A stretch of DNA of 64,000 bases, from positions 1,460,525-1,524,524 of the forward strand of contig NC_011297.1 of assembly GCF_000020965.1 (NCBI RefSeq), written 5' to 3'. Under the pieces are notes generated by a model. The model worked only from the letters and a program-made list of their open reading frames with translations, was not told the origin of the DNA and did not search any database. Both the position numbers and the translations under genes were made by a program. The DNA is from Dictyoglomus thermophilum H-6-12 (GTDB lineage Bacteria > Dictyoglomota > Dictyoglomia > Dictyoglomales > Dictyoglomaceae). This document shows, one piece after another, positions 33,554 through 43,226 of this stretch (position 1 is its first letter; each line of letters begins with the position of its first letter).

Positions 33554-34312
33554 TTACCAGTTTAATCTCACTACTTCCTCTTTTATTCCCTTATCGGTAA
33601 CTTCCATCAAAACAAAATGAGGTTTTCCTTCATCTAGATCTGACGAAACATAAGGGCGTGCTCCCCCAATACCAGAAATAATATATACTACCCCATTAAT
33701 TTCTTTTCTGTAGTACATATGAATATGTCCAGAAAAAACATAATTTACTTTATACTCTTCAAATAACTTCATTAGCATCTTTGATTCCACAGGATCAGCT
33801 TTATGAAGCAGAAAAAATAAACCTGGAGATATAACTGGTTGATGCATAAAGACGAATTTATACTTCTTATCGTTCTCTTTAAGTACATTAGTTAACCATT
33901 CAAGTTGAGTTTTTCCAAGAATTCCCGAAGAATTATTTAAAATTATAAATCTTGCGTTTTCATAATCAAAATAATAATACAAAGGCCTACCAGTAAATTT
34001 TTGAAATTTTTCTCCCCTTGGATCCTTATAAAGATCATGATTTCCAGGAACAATGTAAAAGGGTATATTAACATTTCTTAAAAGTTCGCCTATATATTTA
34101 TATTCTTTCTCAGTACCCTCTACTAATATGTCTCCAAGCTGGATAATAAAATCAGGCTTCCTTTTTAGAATTTCAGAAAGATTTCTTTCAAAAACCCCTG
34201 GCACAGGCCTTCCTGCTCTATCTCCTATTACTGCAAAAGTAAAACCATAAGCAAAAGAGCACAGACCTATGATTAAGAGAATTATGGTTATTAACTTCTT
34301 TATTTGCTTCAT
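33554..34312 (-). CDS. secreted calcineurin-like metallophosphoesterase
   Basis: A 252-residue protein with signal peptide (about 1-23) and a metallophosphoesterase domain: VIGDRAGRP, QLGDILVEG, VPGNHDLYKD, VFMHQPVI and FSGHIHMYYR, the five classic motifs in order (first motif has Arg in place of His). It is probably exported and may hydrolyse phosphodiesters or nucleotides. It lies 11 bases after the DUF4388 gene and could be the last gene of the second sugar ABC operon. Confidence 0.82.
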   Translation of the reverse strand: MKQIKKLITIILLIIGLCSFAYGFTFAVIGDRAGRPVPGVFERNLSEILKRKPDFIIQLGDILVEGTEKEYKYIGELLRNVNIPFYIVPGNHDLYKDPRGEKFQKFTGRPLYYYFDYENARFIILNNSSGILGKTQLEWLTNVLKENDKKYKFVFMHQPVISPGLFFLLHKADPVESKMLMKLFEEYKVNYVFSGHIHMYYRKEINGVVYIISGIGGARPYVSSDLDEGKPHFVLMEVTDKGIKEEVVRLNW

Positions 34313-34323
34313 TTGTTATCTCT

Positions 34324-35721
34324 TTACCTTATTAAATTAGTATATATCTCCTTTGTTTTCCCAATTTTATCCTCTATTTCTCTTATAATTTTACTAAGAA
34401 TTTCTTCTTTAATATCTTTCCCCAATCTACCCTCCAATGTATTATATATTACCTCCATGCTACTAATTATGAAACTCTTAATCTCATCCTCTCCATACTT
34501 GTCCTTTTCTTTATAAAAGTATATAAAATTCGGTTTTTTATCCAAGATTATATGTCCGAATAAATATTTCACATCAAGCAAACAGCCCTCCTTAAACTCG
34601 CTCCATACTCTTTCGATCTCCCGAATTAAGCTTTTATCTTTTAACTCTCTGGTTAAATTACTCCAGAAAATATAAAAAGAGTGGATCAAAGCAAGCTTAT
34701 AATCAGTTTTAATATTTATCAAACAATTATTATTTATTAACGTTGTAATCACATTTTGTGTATGGATTTTTTCAAAAGGTGAGTAATCAAAAACTTGCCT
34801 TAGGGTTCTTTCCCCATTAAATAGGTAAGATATTATAAACTCGTCGGTTTTTAAATCTCTGCCTACGGGAAGAAATATATCACTTCCTTCAGATTTTAAT
34901 ACTGTGGAGAACTGTTCAGACTTTGTCTTATCAATTTCACTCTTTACATACTTGTTTAAAAAATCAAATACATTTCTTATAAACACTTCAATCTCGTTAG
35001 CTCCCATTCTCAACAAATGCCTATAAAAGTAGTGCCACGATGTTTTTTCAGAATTTATCAAATCCTCTAATAATCCTGAAATATCCTCCTCCATCTTAGA
35101 TATGAAAGTCTGGATATCTTTTCTTAAAGCTCTCTCATTGGTTAGATACTTTCTACCATCTTCCTGAGTCAAAAATCTCCAAAATCTCCACAATATGTAT
35201 ACCCAAAATACCCTTTCATCATCATCTACTCTAATAAGCTTCTCTTCATCTATCAGCTTTCGAAGCAACTCTAAAGTTTTTAATTCTCCCAAAGGAGAGG
35301 TCATTACCACATCTCTTACTTTGGCAATACCATCAAAAGACGAGGACACCACCTCTTCCTCTAATGCAAGACCATCTATTCTAACAGGAAGTAAAACAAA
35401 ATCACCCAAATAATTCATCAAGTCAAGATTTTGAGAAAGATTGACAATAATTTCTAAAGGATCCAAGTTCAAAATTTTATTTTGTGCCTTTTCATCAGGA
35501 TAGAATACAAAATCCCCCCTATCCCACAAAGCAAGACCTAAAATTGCATTATATCCTTCTATAAAACCACTTCTAACATTTACTATTTTTCCATTCTCAA
35601 AGAATATTTCTGCCTTCTTTACCCCAGTATCTATCTCAAGTCTCCCTGTTTTTTTCCCTATAGAAAGAGTCTGAAGTACTTCCCAAAGAGGAATACTCTG
35701 CAAATCTCCTCTTATCCCCAT
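34324..35721 (-). CDS. DUF4388 (PATAN-like) domain protein
   Basis: A 465-residue cytoplasmic protein. The N-terminal 85 residues (GDLQSIPLWEVLQTLSIGKK, IFFENGKIVNVRSG, ALWDRGDFVF) are a DUF4388 domain, known from bacterial signalling proteins. The rest is helical and Leu/Lys/Glu-rich, with a winged-helix-like SFIISYLFNGERTLRQVF part, and has no recognised catalytic motif. It starts 35 bases after the permease gene and should be co-transcribed. A role in sensing or in surface polysaccharide control is possible but is inference. Confidence 0.72.
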   Translation of the reverse strand: MGIRGDLQSIPLWEVLQTLSIGKKTGRLEIDTGVKKAEIFFENGKIVNVRSGFIEGYNAILGLALWDRGDFVFYPDEKAQNKILNLDPLEIIVNLSQNLDLMNYLGDFVLLPVRIDGLALEEEVVSSSFDGIAKVRDVVMTSPLGELKTLELLRKLIDEEKLIRVDDDERVFWVYILWRFWRFLTQEDGRKYLTNERALRKDIQTFISKMEEDISGLLEDLINSEKTSWHYFYRHLLRMGANEIEVFIRNVFDFLNKYVKSEIDKTKSEQFSTVLKSEGSDIFLPVGRDLKTDEFIISYLFNGERTLRQVFDYSPFEKIHTQNVITTLINNNCLINIKTDYKLALIHSFYIFWSNLTRELKDKSLIREIERVWSEFKEGCLLDVKYLFGHIILDKKPNFIYFYKEKDKYGEDEIKSFIISSMEVIYNTLEGRLGKDIKEEILSKIIREIEDKIGKTKEIYTNLIR

Positions 35722-35756
35722 AATATTTCCCCTTCTAAAAATTTATTAATATTTAA

Positions 35757-36740
35757 TTATCTTATTAATCCCATTCTTCTCTTTCTATACTGGTCAAACA
35801 TAATAGCAAGTATGATTATTGCACCTATAGCAGAGGGTTGCCAGTAAGCAGGAAAGCCTAATAACACCATTCCTGTTCTTAAAACTTGCATAATAGCCGC
35901 ACCAATAATAACTCCAAGAACAGTTCCTTCACCTCCAGTAAGTGAAGCTCCCCCTATAACAGCAGCAGCTATAACATCAAGTTCATATCCCAAAGCTGCC
36001 GTAGGAGCAGCTACCCCTAATCTTGCAGTCATTAGGATACCACCAATAGCTGTAAGAGCTCCACAAAGAGTATAAACCAGTACCTTTATTCTTCCAGTAT
36101 TGATACCAGAAAGCCTTGCAGCCTGTTCATTTCCTCCAACAGCATATATTTTATATCCCCAAGAGGTTCTATTAAGGAAGATCGATGTAATTATACCCAG
36201 CACTATCATAAATATAACGGGAAGAGGAATACCTACCCCTAAAAAAGGCACGTCATATTGCCCAAGAGTAATGAAAGATTTCGGTAAATCTCTAACAGGC
36301 CATCCTCCCGTTACACCATAGCAAAAGCCTCTCGCAATATTCATTGTACCAAGAGTAGCAATAAAGGGCGGAAGATTAGTTTTACTTATCAATATACCAT
36401 TTATAAAGCCTATTAATCCTCCAATAAATATTCCACCAAGAATAGAAAGAAATACACCAAAATTAGCCTTAAGCATCATAGCTGTTATCAAACCTGCCAT
36501 AGCCATTACTGAACCAACCGAAAGATCTATTCCTCCCGTAATAATAACCATCAATATTCCAAAACCACTAATAGCAATCCATGAAAAAGCGCGCAAAATA
36601 TTAAAAATGTTAGTAGAAGTCAAAAAAGTCTCAGTGGTCAAACTTAGAAATAGAGATAATAAAAATAATATGACAAGAATTCCGAGCTCCTGAATTCTAG
36701 ACGTCTTTATCAATCTTTTACTTTTTACCCCTTCTTTCAT
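35757..36740 (-). CDS. sugar ABC transporter permease (RbsC-like)
   Basis: A 327-residue membrane permease with about 8-10 hydrophobic segments. [16 protein letters not shown] and [18 protein letters not shown] are signatures of the RbsC family, and it is clearly related to the permease at 12471. GAGGGGAGG SD before the ATG. Third gene in the order binding protein, ATPase, permease. Confidence 0.92.
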   Translation of the reverse strand: MKEGVKSKRLIKTSRIQELGILVILFLLSLFLSLTTETFLTSTNIFNILRAFSWIAISGFGILMVIITGGIDLSVGSVMAMAGLITAMMLKANFGVFLSILGGIFIGGLIGFINGILISKTNLPPFIATLGTMNIARGFCYGVTGGWPVRDLPKSFITLGQYDVPFLGVGIPLPVIFMIVLGIITSIFLNRTSWGYKIYAVGGNEQAARLSGINTGRIKVLVYTLCGALTAIGGILMTARLGVAAPTAALGYELDVIAAAVIGGASLTGGEGTVLGVIIGAAIMQVLRTGMVLLGFPAYWQPSAIGAIIILAIMFDQYRKRRMGLIR

Positions 36741-36757
36741 TTACAATCCTCCCCTCA

Positions 36758-38266
36758 TTAATTAACTATATTTCCTGAAGCATAAGCCATAATCTTCTCT
36801 TGAGTAGCTTCCCTCCTGGGTACCTCTGCCACAATTTTCCCTTCATTCATGACAAGAATTCTGTCACTCATGGCAAGTACTTCAGGCATCTCTGAAGATA
36901 TCATAATTATAGAAATCCCAGACTTGGCAAGTTGACTCATAATTGCATGTATTTCAGCCTTTGCTCCCACATCTATACCTCGGGTAGGCTCATCAAGGAT
37001 AAGTATCTTTGGCTCAGAGGCAAGCCACTTTGAAAGAACTACCTTTTGTTGATTTCCTCCAGAAAGATAAAGAACTTTCTCAAATACTGATGGAGTTTTG
37101 ATATTTAATCTCCTAACAAAATCTTCAGAAATTCTTGTGAGTTTAATTTTATCAACAAAATTAAGAAATTTCAGTATCTTCTTTATAATAGTTATACCTA
37201 TATTCTCCCGGAGAGACATCTTTAATATTAATCCCTGATTTTGCCTATCCTCAGGAACTAAACCAATTCCCAATTTGACAGCGTCTTCAGGAGAATTTAT
37301 CTCTACTCTCTTACCTTCAATTAATATTTCACCAGATTTCTTAGGATCAGCACCAAAGATTAGCCTTACAAGTTCTGTTCTGCCAGAACCTACAAGTCCA
37401 GCAATACCAAGAATCTCTCCTTTATAAAGAGTAAAACTAACATTCTTAACTACATCACTACTTAAGTTTTTAACTTCAAGAATTGGTTCTCCCCTTACCA
37501 CTTCTTCTTTCCTAAACATATCTCCAATAGGCCTATTTACCATAAGATAAATGACCTTATCGGGAGTAGCCTCCTCTCTGGACATATATCCTACCAATTT
37601 ACCATCTCTTAGAATTGTTATTCTATCAGCAATCCTAAATACTTCCTCCAACCTATGAGAGATAAAAACAATAGCAATACCTTGTTCTTTCAACTGTTTT
37701 ATTACTTCAAAAAGTTTTTCTACCTCCTCTGGACCAAGAGCAGATGTCGGCTCATCCATGATTATTACCTTCGCCTTAAAGGATAAGGCTTTTGCTATTT
37801 CTACAAGTTGTCTCTGAGCTACCGATAAATTTTTAACCAATTCATCAGGAGGAATGTCAGCCCCTACCCTTTCTAAAAGTTCCTTTGCTCTCCTTTCCAT
37901 CTCCCTTTTATCCACAAAACCTAAGACTCCCAATATTCCTCTTCTCCTGATTTCTCTTCCAAGAAATATATTTTGAGCAACAGTCTGATTGGGAGTAACC
38001 ATCAATTCTTGATGAATTGTACTAATTCCCATAAGTTGAGCATGATAAGGATCCTGTATTTCAACCCTTTTACCCTCAAAATAAATTCTGCCTGAGTCTC
38101 TTTTGTAAACCCCACTTAAAATTTTAACAAGGGTCGATTTGCCTGCTCCATTCTCTCCCACAAGTGCCATTACCTCGCCCGCATATGCTTCAAAATCTAC
38201 TCTATCAAGAGCTTGAACTCCTGGAAATACCTTAGATATTCCCTCTACTCTTAAAATTGGCTCCAA
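36758..38266 (-). CDS. sugar ABC transporter ATP-binding protein (RbsA/MglA family)
   Basis: A 502-residue double ATPase. First half: GENGAGKST, LSVAQRQLVEIAKAL, VIIMDEPTSAL; second half: GLVGSGRTE, LSGGNQQKV, ILILDEPTRGIDVG. Start is TTG (MEPILRVEGISK) with GGGGGTG upstream. Close relative of the protein at 14585. It lies between binding protein and permease. Confidence 0.93.
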   Translation of the reverse strand: MEPILRVEGISKVFPGVQALDRVDFEAYAGEVMALVGENGAGKSTLVKILSGVYKRDSGRIYFEGKRVEIQDPYHAQLMGISTIHQELMVTPNQTVAQNIFLGREIRRRGILGVLGFVDKREMERRAKELLERVGADIPPDELVKNLSVAQRQLVEIAKALSFKAKVIIMDEPTSALGPEEVEKLFEVIKQLKEQGIAIVFISHRLEEVFRIADRITILRDGKLVGYMSREEATPDKVIYLMVNRPIGDMFRKEEVVRGEPILEVKNLSSDVVKNVSFTLYKGEILGIAGLVGSGRTELVRLIFGADPKKSGEILIEGKRVEINSPEDAVKLGIGLVPEDRQNQGLILKMSLRENIGITIIKKILKFLNFVDKIKLTRISEDFVRRLNIKTPSVFEKVLYLSGGNQQKVVLSKWLASEPKILILDEPTRGIDVGAKAEIHAIMSQLAKSGISIIMISSEMPEVLAMSDRILVMNEGKIVAEVPRREATQEKIMAYASGNIVN

Positions 38267-38291
38267 ACTTATTCACCCCCTTATTTAAAAG

Positions 38292-38323
38292 GAGGGTACG
38301 GCTTATTTTTACGCCGTACCCTC
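38292..38323 (-). repeat. intercistronic hairpin after the second binding-protein gene
   Basis: GAGGGTACGGC (38292-38302) and GCCGTACCCTC (38313-38323) form a perfect 11-bp stem with a 10-base loop. On the minus strand it is followed by CTTTTAAATAA, a weak U-tract. It probably works as a partial terminator or 3' protector that lowers ATPase relative to binding protein. Confidence 0.75.
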
Positions 38324-38345
38324 TATTCTTTAAGCTAACTACAGT

Positions 38346-39341
38346 TTAGAAAGCAGGTGGAAGTGGAGTCTTGAAATCTTTTAATAGCCATGCTCTAATC
38401 ATTGCATCTACATTCTTCTGTGTTACAATATCCATTCCAGAATCAATCCAATCTGGGAATTTTTCATTATTAACTACTTTCCTGTAAAGAATATCTATAG
38501 CATCATAACCCCAACCCCAATATTTTTGTCCTACTAAGCCACAGAGATATCCTTCTTTGAGAAGCTGAAGCTCTACAGGTAACGTATCAAAGGCAACAGT
38601 AAATACTTTTTTAGCTTTTGCAGCTTTTTCCCAAAGAGGCATAGATCCCCTCTCAGCAAGGAGAGGCCAAAGACCTACAAAGAACCAACCTCTAAGCTTT
38701 GGATACTTTTGCATTGTTTCTTCTACTACTTGTACTCCTCTATTAATGTCGTCATAACAAGCTACAGTAGTTACAATTTTTATCTTTGGATATTTCTTAA
38801 TCTCATCTTTAAATCCTCTCATTCTCTCTTCTAAATTAAGAGCTCCAGGTACTCCAGTCAAAAGTGCTACATCTCCACTAGTACCCATAGCTCTCACAAG
38901 AAGTTTCGCAGCCCATTTACCACCCTCATAGTTATTAACACCAAGGTAAGTAAATCTCTTACTCTTAGGAGAATCAGCATCAAAGGTCATTACAGGAATT
39001 CCTGCTTCCACAGCTTTGTTAATGACATCTATCAAGGCTGTAGGATCATTACAAGAGATAGCTATACCATCAACCTTTCTTGCCACCACATCTTCCACAA
39101 CTCTTGCCTGCTCAGTAGCATCGGATGCTACTGATGCCACATATAGAACTTCTACCTTGTAAGGACCTTTCTTAGATAACTCCTCAGCTCTCTTGAATGC
39201 TCCATCTCTACCAAGCTCAAATACTGGATTATTTAAAGCCTTAGGAATCCATGCAAACACAAGTTTTTTAGGAGTTTGAGCAGTAGTAGCCATTAAGAGG
39301 AAGATAACAACAATAAAGAAAATCATTAAAAACTTTTTCAT
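38346..39341 (-). CDS. periplasmic sugar-binding protein
   Basis: A 331-residue type 1 binding protein with a signal peptide ([22 protein letters not shown]). Motifs: [48 protein letters not shown] and [14 protein letters not shown]. It is only distantly similar to the protein at 13510, so the two systems may carry different sugars. First gene of the second sugar ABC operon, with a good promoter about 115 bases upstream. Confidence 0.9.
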   Translation of the reverse strand: MKKFLMIFFIVVIFLLMATTAQTPKKLVFAWIPKALNNPVFELGRDGAFKRAEELSKKGPYKVEVLYVASVASDATEQARVVEDVVARKVDGIAISCNDPTALIDVINKAVEAGIPVMTFDADSPKSKRFTYLGVNNYEGGKWAAKLLVRAMGTSGDVALLTGVPGALNLEERMRGFKDEIKKYPKIKIVTTVACYDDINRGVQVVEETMQKYPKLRGWFFVGLWPLLAERGSMPLWEKAAKAKKVFTVAFDTLPVELQLLKEGYLCGLVGQKYWGWGYDAIDILYRKVVNNEKFPDWIDSGMDIVTQKNVDAMIRAWLLKDFKTPLPPAF

Positions 39342-39454
39342 AAACCCACCCCCTATAAGTTAATTAGTAAGGTTCATAAATAAAGAGAATTTTAAACATT
39401 TTTTAATCTTCCTAAACCTTTACAATCACCCCTTCCCTTCTCAAGATAGGGATA

Positions 39455-39483
39455 TTATATAACACTTGCTAAAACTTGACAAT
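39455..39483 (-). promoter_or_regulatory. promoter of the second sugar ABC operon
   Basis: On the minus strand TTGTCA (39478-39483), 17 bases, TATAAT (39455-39460). Predicted start near 39448, giving a leader of about 107 bases in which I recognise no riboswitch. Confidence 0.7.
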
Positions 39484-39524
39484 AACTAAAATATTTAAAA
39501 TTTAAAACAAAATCTAAAATTAAT

Positions 39525-39533
39525 GTTATAATA
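39525..39533 (+). promoter_or_regulatory. serpin promoter (extended -10)
   Basis: TGTTATAAT at 39525-39533, about 30 bases before the serpin ATG. There is no clear -35 at 17 bases; a TTGACA at 39477-39482 is too far away. Confidence 0.5.
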
Positions 39534-39563
39534 AAATATTAAAACTTCTTAGAGGAGGGTACT

Positions 39564-40769
39564 ATGAAACTTCTAATTAGAATTTATATTTTAGCGTTCC
39601 TTTTAATCATTATTTCCTTTAGTTTTGCAGAAGGTATAGATAATAACCTACTTACAATAGCTAAAGGGAATAACATCTTTGGCTTAGACCTTTACCAGAT
39701 ACTAACTGCAAAAGAAGATGGAAACATTTTTATCTCCCCTTATAGCATTTCTTCAGCCCTTGCCATGACCTATGCTGGTGCAAATGGCAACACAAAGAAA
39801 CAAATGGCAGAGGTTTTGTATTTTAATTTACCTGATAATGAACTACACTCTGCCTTCTCAAAGCTGAACTCTATATTCAACGCTCCTAAAAATGATTTTC
39901 AACTTGCCATTGCTAACTCTCTTTGGGGACAGATAAATTATCCTTTTAGAGAAGATTTCATTGAGCTTGTTAAAAAATATTATTCTGCTGGGTTCAATTT
40001 AGTAGATTTCGTAAACGATCTTAATAGGGAAAAAGCAAGAAATGAAATAAACAAATGGGTAGAAGATCGTACCAACCAAAAAATAAAGGAATTAATACAA
40101 AAAGGAGATCTCACCTCTTTAACAAGACTTGTATTAGTTAATGCCATTTACTTTAAGGGTAAGTGGAAGTATACCTTTAACAAAAAAGAAACAAAAGAAA
40201 TACCATTCTTTGTTGATGAGAAAAGGACTTCAAAAGTCCCTATGATGCACCAAGTTAATGATTTTAATTACTATGAAGACAAAGATTTACAAGCCATCGA
40301 GCTTCCATACTCAGGAGATGAACTTTCAATGATAGTAATTCTACCTAAAGAAAGAACTCTATCAAAGCTTGAAAAGAATTTGAATTATACTTTGTTAGAT
40401 AAAATCAGTACTAATATGGCAAAGGAAAAAATCGAAGTATACTTTCCTAAGTTTAAAATAGAAAAAAGATATATATTAAATGAGCCTTTAATAAAATTGG
40501 GAATGTCTGATGCCTTTGATGATATGCTAGCTGATTTTTCAGGAATGACTGGAAGCAGAGATCTTTATATAAGTAAAGTAATCCATCAATCCTTTATAGA
40601 GGTTAATGAAGAAGGAACAGAAGCAGCTGCAGCAACAGCAGTTATAATGTCAGGGAAAAGTATTTCCCTCGGTCCAAAAATCTTTAAAGCGGATCACCCA
40701 TTCCTTTTCTTCATCATACACAAACCTACAAATACAATTCTCTTTATGGGAAGGTTTATAGAACCTTAA
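39564..40769 (+). CDS. serpin (secreted serine protease inhibitor)
   Basis: A 401-residue complete serpin with a signal peptide (residues 1 to about 22). Family landmarks include FISPYSISSALAMTYAGANG, LVLVNAIYFKGKWKY, MIVILPKE and the C-terminal DHPFLFFI...TILFMGRF. The reactive-loop hinge EEGTEAAAATAV fits the inhibitory consensus (P15 Gly, P14 Thr, P12-P9 Ala). Counting from the hinge, P1 is about Lys-Ser (SGKS), suggesting a trypsin-like target. It may protect cell-surface or secreted enzymes from proteases. GAGGAGGG SD. It has its own promoter and precedes the GH36 gene by 54 bases. Confidence 0.92.
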   Translation: MKLLIRIYILAFLLIIISFSFAEGIDNNLLTIAKGNNIFGLDLYQILTAKEDGNIFISPYSISSALAMTYAGANGNTKKQMAEVLYFNLPDNELHSAFSKLNSIFNAPKNDFQLAIANSLWGQINYPFREDFIELVKKYYSAGFNLVDFVNDLNREKARNEINKWVEDRTNQKIKELIQKGDLTSLTRLVLVNAIYFKGKWKYTFNKKETKEIPFFVDEKRTSKVPMMHQVNDFNYYEDKDLQAIELPYSGDELSMIVILPKERTLSKLEKNLNYTLLDKISTNMAKEKIEVYFPKFKIEKRYILNEPLIKLGMSDAFDDMLADFSGMTGSRDLYISKVIHQSFIEVNEEGTEAAAATAVIMSGKSISLGPKIFKADHPFLFFIIHKPTNTILFMGRFIEP

Positions 40770-40770
40770 A

Positions 40771-40792
40771 TTTTTGATAATTTTTTGATAAT
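40771..40792. repeat. tandem duplication of an 11-mer
   Basis: TTTTTGATAAT occurs twice, back to back, at 40771-40781 and 40782-40792, between the serpin stop and the GH36 start. It may be replication slippage in AT-rich DNA; GATAAT could act as a weak -10. Confidence 0.6.
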
Positions 40793-40823
40793 ATTAATAA
40801 AAAATACTTTTTGAGGTGATAGA

Positions 40824-43004
40824 ATGCCTATCATATACGATAGAGATAATAATATTTTTCATTTAATGGCAGGAGACTCTAGCTATATAATAAAAATCTT
40901 TAAAAATAAATATCCTGTACATCTTTACTGGGGCAAAAAATTAAATCACTCCCATTTTTCAGAAGCTTTTATCACCTCTCCTTTTGGACCTAATCCAGAT
41001 CCAAATGACAAATCTTTTACCTTTGACAGGATGCTATTAGAATATCCATCCTATGGGAATTCTGACTTCAGACACCCAGCCTTTCAAATCGAACAAGAAG
41101 ACGGTTCTCGAATAACTCAGCTTGTTTTTAATAATTATAGAATATACAAAGGCAAACCTAAACTTGAGGGATTGCCAGCAACCTATGTAGAGACAGAAGA
41201 TGAAGCAGAAACCCTGGAGTTAGAACTCATTGATGAGCTCATAAACCTCAAAGTAATCTTATTCTATACTGCTTATAACGACTACAATGTGATCACAAGG
41301 AGTGTTAAGTTTATAAATGAAGGTAACCAGAAACTAAAAATTTTGAGAGCCTTAAGTACATGTGTTGATTTTGACCATTGTAATTTTGATCTTCTTCATC
41401 TCTGGGGATCTTGGGCAAGAGAAAGATATGTAGAAAGAGTACCCCTAATGCATGGAATAAAGATTATTGAAAGTTCTCGTGGAGAAAGTTCTCATCAACA
41501 TAATCCCTTTATAGCGCTACTTTCTAAAGATGCAACCGAAAAGAACGGAGACGTGTATGGATTTAGCTTAGTATATAGTGGAAACTTTGCAGCAAACGTA
41601 GAGGTAGATCAATTTAACACTACTAGAGTAACCATGGGTATAAACCCCTTTGAATTTACATGGATCCTTGACAAAGGAGAAACCTTTCAAACTCCAGAGG
41701 TGGTAATGGTCTACTCATCTCAGGGTATAGGAGAAATGTCTAGAACCTATCACAGATTATATAGGAAAAGACTCGTGAGAGGAGTATATAGAGACAAGAG
41801 AAGACCTATCCTTGTAAATACATGGGAGGCGGTCTATTTTAATATAAACGAAGAAAAACTTCTTTCCTTAGCCAAAGAGGCTAAAGAACTTGGGATTGAG
41901 CTTTTCGTACTTGATGACGGATGGTTTGGAAGAAGAGACGATGATACCAGCTCTCTTGGAGATTGGTACGTAGATAGAAGAAAATTACCCAGTGGCCTTG
42001 AAGGATTAGGAAATAAATTAAAAGAAATGGGACTTAAATTTGGCTTATGGTTTGAACCTGAGATGGTCTCACCAGACAGCGAGCTATATTGTAAACATCC
42101 TGATTGGTGTATACAGATTAAAGGAAGAACTCTTTCCCAGTGCAGGAATCAGTATGTGCTTGATATAACAAGAAAAGAAGTAAGAGATGAAATATTGAGA
42201 ATGATGAAAGAAATTATAAAAAGTGCACCTATCGAGTATATTAAGTGGGACATGAATAGACCATTAACTGAGGTGGGCTCTTTAGCTCTTCCCCCTGAAA
42301 GACAAAAAGAGGTATTTCACAGATATGTATTGGCCCTTTATGAAATGATAGAGGAATTAACCACAGAATTTCCATATATTCTTTTTGAAGGATGCTCGGG
42401 AGGGGGAGGAAGATTTGATCCTGGAATCCTCTATTATATGCCTCAGATTTGGACCAGTGACAATACCGATGCTATTGAGAGGCTAAAAATACAATGGGGA
42501 ACAAGCATAGTATATCCTGCTTCCACCATGGGAGCTCATGTTTCTGCAGTACCAAACCATCAGGTAGGAAGAATCACCCCACTAAAAACAAGAGGGTATG
42601 TGGCTATGTCAGGTGTCTTTGGTTATGAGATGGACCTAACAAAATTAACTCCTGAAGAAAAGGAATTAGTGAAAGAGCAGATAGAAATGTATAAAAGAGT
42701 GTGGTATATTGTTTTTGAAGGAGATTTATATCGCCTAATAAATCCTTTCGAAGAAAATTCAGCCTCTTGGATGTTTGTCACACCCGATAAAAGAGAGGCC
42801 TTTGTAATTTATGTAAATATATTAGCGGAGCCCAATCCTCCTTTCAAAAAACTTAAACTTGACGGCTTAGATCCTAATAAAAAATATATAATAGAAGGCA
42901 CAGACAAAGAATATTATGGAGATGAATTGATGAATATTGGCATAAATATACCTCCAATGAGGGATTTTGACTCTTTTGCCTTTATATTAAAGGAAAAATC
43001 CTAA
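40824..43004 (+). CDS. alpha-galactosidase, GH36
   Basis: A 726-residue cytoplasmic alpha-galactosidase (no signal peptide) removing terminal alpha-galactosyl groups from raffinose-type sugars or galactomannan fragments. An N-terminal beta-sandwich (about 1-325) precedes the (beta/alpha)8 barrel: VNTWEAVYFN, LDDGWFGRRDD, LWFEPEMVSPDS. Nucleophile Asp476 in YIKWDMNRP; acid/base Asp546 in SDNTDAIERLK. Length matches the large bacterial GH36 group. SD GAGGTGA. The ubiquitin-like gene follows after 24 bases in the same direction and may be co-transcribed. Confidence 0.95.
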   Translation: MPIIYDRDNNIFHLMAGDSSYIIKIFKNKYPVHLYWGKKLNHSHFSEAFITSPFGPNPDPNDKSFTFDRMLLEYPSYGNSDFRHPAFQIEQEDGSRITQLVFNNYRIYKGKPKLEGLPATYVETEDEAETLELELIDELINLKVILFYTAYNDYNVITRSVKFINEGNQKLKILRALSTCVDFDHCNFDLLHLWGSWARERYVERVPLMHGIKIIESSRGESSHQHNPFIALLSKDATEKNGDVYGFSLVYSGNFAANVEVDQFNTTRVTMGINPFEFTWILDKGETFQTPEVVMVYSSQGIGEMSRTYHRLYRKRLVRGVYRDKRRPILVNTWEAVYFNINEEKLLSLAKEAKELGIELFVLDDGWFGRRDDDTSSLGDWYVDRRKLPSGLEGLGNKLKEMGLKFGLWFEPEMVSPDSELYCKHPDWCIQIKGRTLSQCRNQYVLDITRKEVRDEILRMMKEIIKSAPIEYIKWDMNRPLTEVGSLALPPERQKEVFHRYVLALYEMIEELTTEFPYILFEGCSGGGGRFDPGILYYMPQIWTSDNTDAIERLKIQWGTSIVYPASTMGAHVSAVPNHQVGRITPLKTRGYVAMSGVFGYEMDLTKLTPEEKELVKEQIEMYKRVWYIVFEGDLYRLINPFEENSASWMFVTPDKREAFVIYVNILAEPNPPFKKLKLDGLDPNKKYIIEGTDKEYYGDELMNIGINIPPMRDFDSFAFILKEKS

Positions 43005-43028
43005 AAAGGAGGGAAAAACATCTATAAA

Positions 43029-43226
43029 ATGAGAGTAATATTACGTAGAAATAATGAAGTCAAAGAGATGGAAGGAGATCTTAAAGTAAGCGAAATATTA
43101 AAAATCTTGAATATAAACCCAGAAACAGTCCTTGTGGTAAGAGGAGAGGAAATCTTAACTCCGGACAAAATAGTAAAAAATAACGAAGAGGTAGAAATCA
43201 TACCAGTAATTTCTGGAGGAAGATAA
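43029..43226 (+). CDS. ubiquitin-like sulfur carrier with Gly-Gly-Arg tail (TtuB/ThiS-like)
   Basis: A 65-residue beta-grasp protein (MRVILRRNNEVKEMEGD...), the same fold class as ThiS, MoaD and TtuB. It ends PVISGGR: the di-glycine needed for adenylation is followed by one extra Arg. Carriers with extra residues (for example QbsE) need a JAMM peptidase to expose Gly-Gly, and one is encoded 0.9 kb away. It is joined to the TtuA gene with no gap. The ATG is 15 bases from its GGAGGG SD, which is long; an in-frame ATC at 43020 is 6 bases from it. Probably the sulfur donor for tRNA thiolation. Confidence 0.85.
   Translation: MRVILRRNNEVKEMEGDLKVSEILKILNINPETVLVVRGEEILTPDKIVKNNEEVEIIPVISGGR

Noticed and set aside
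40771-40792. Tandem 11-mers considered as a CRISPR or regulator repeat
   Set aside because: Only two units without spacers in AT-rich DNA; no cas genes in the window.
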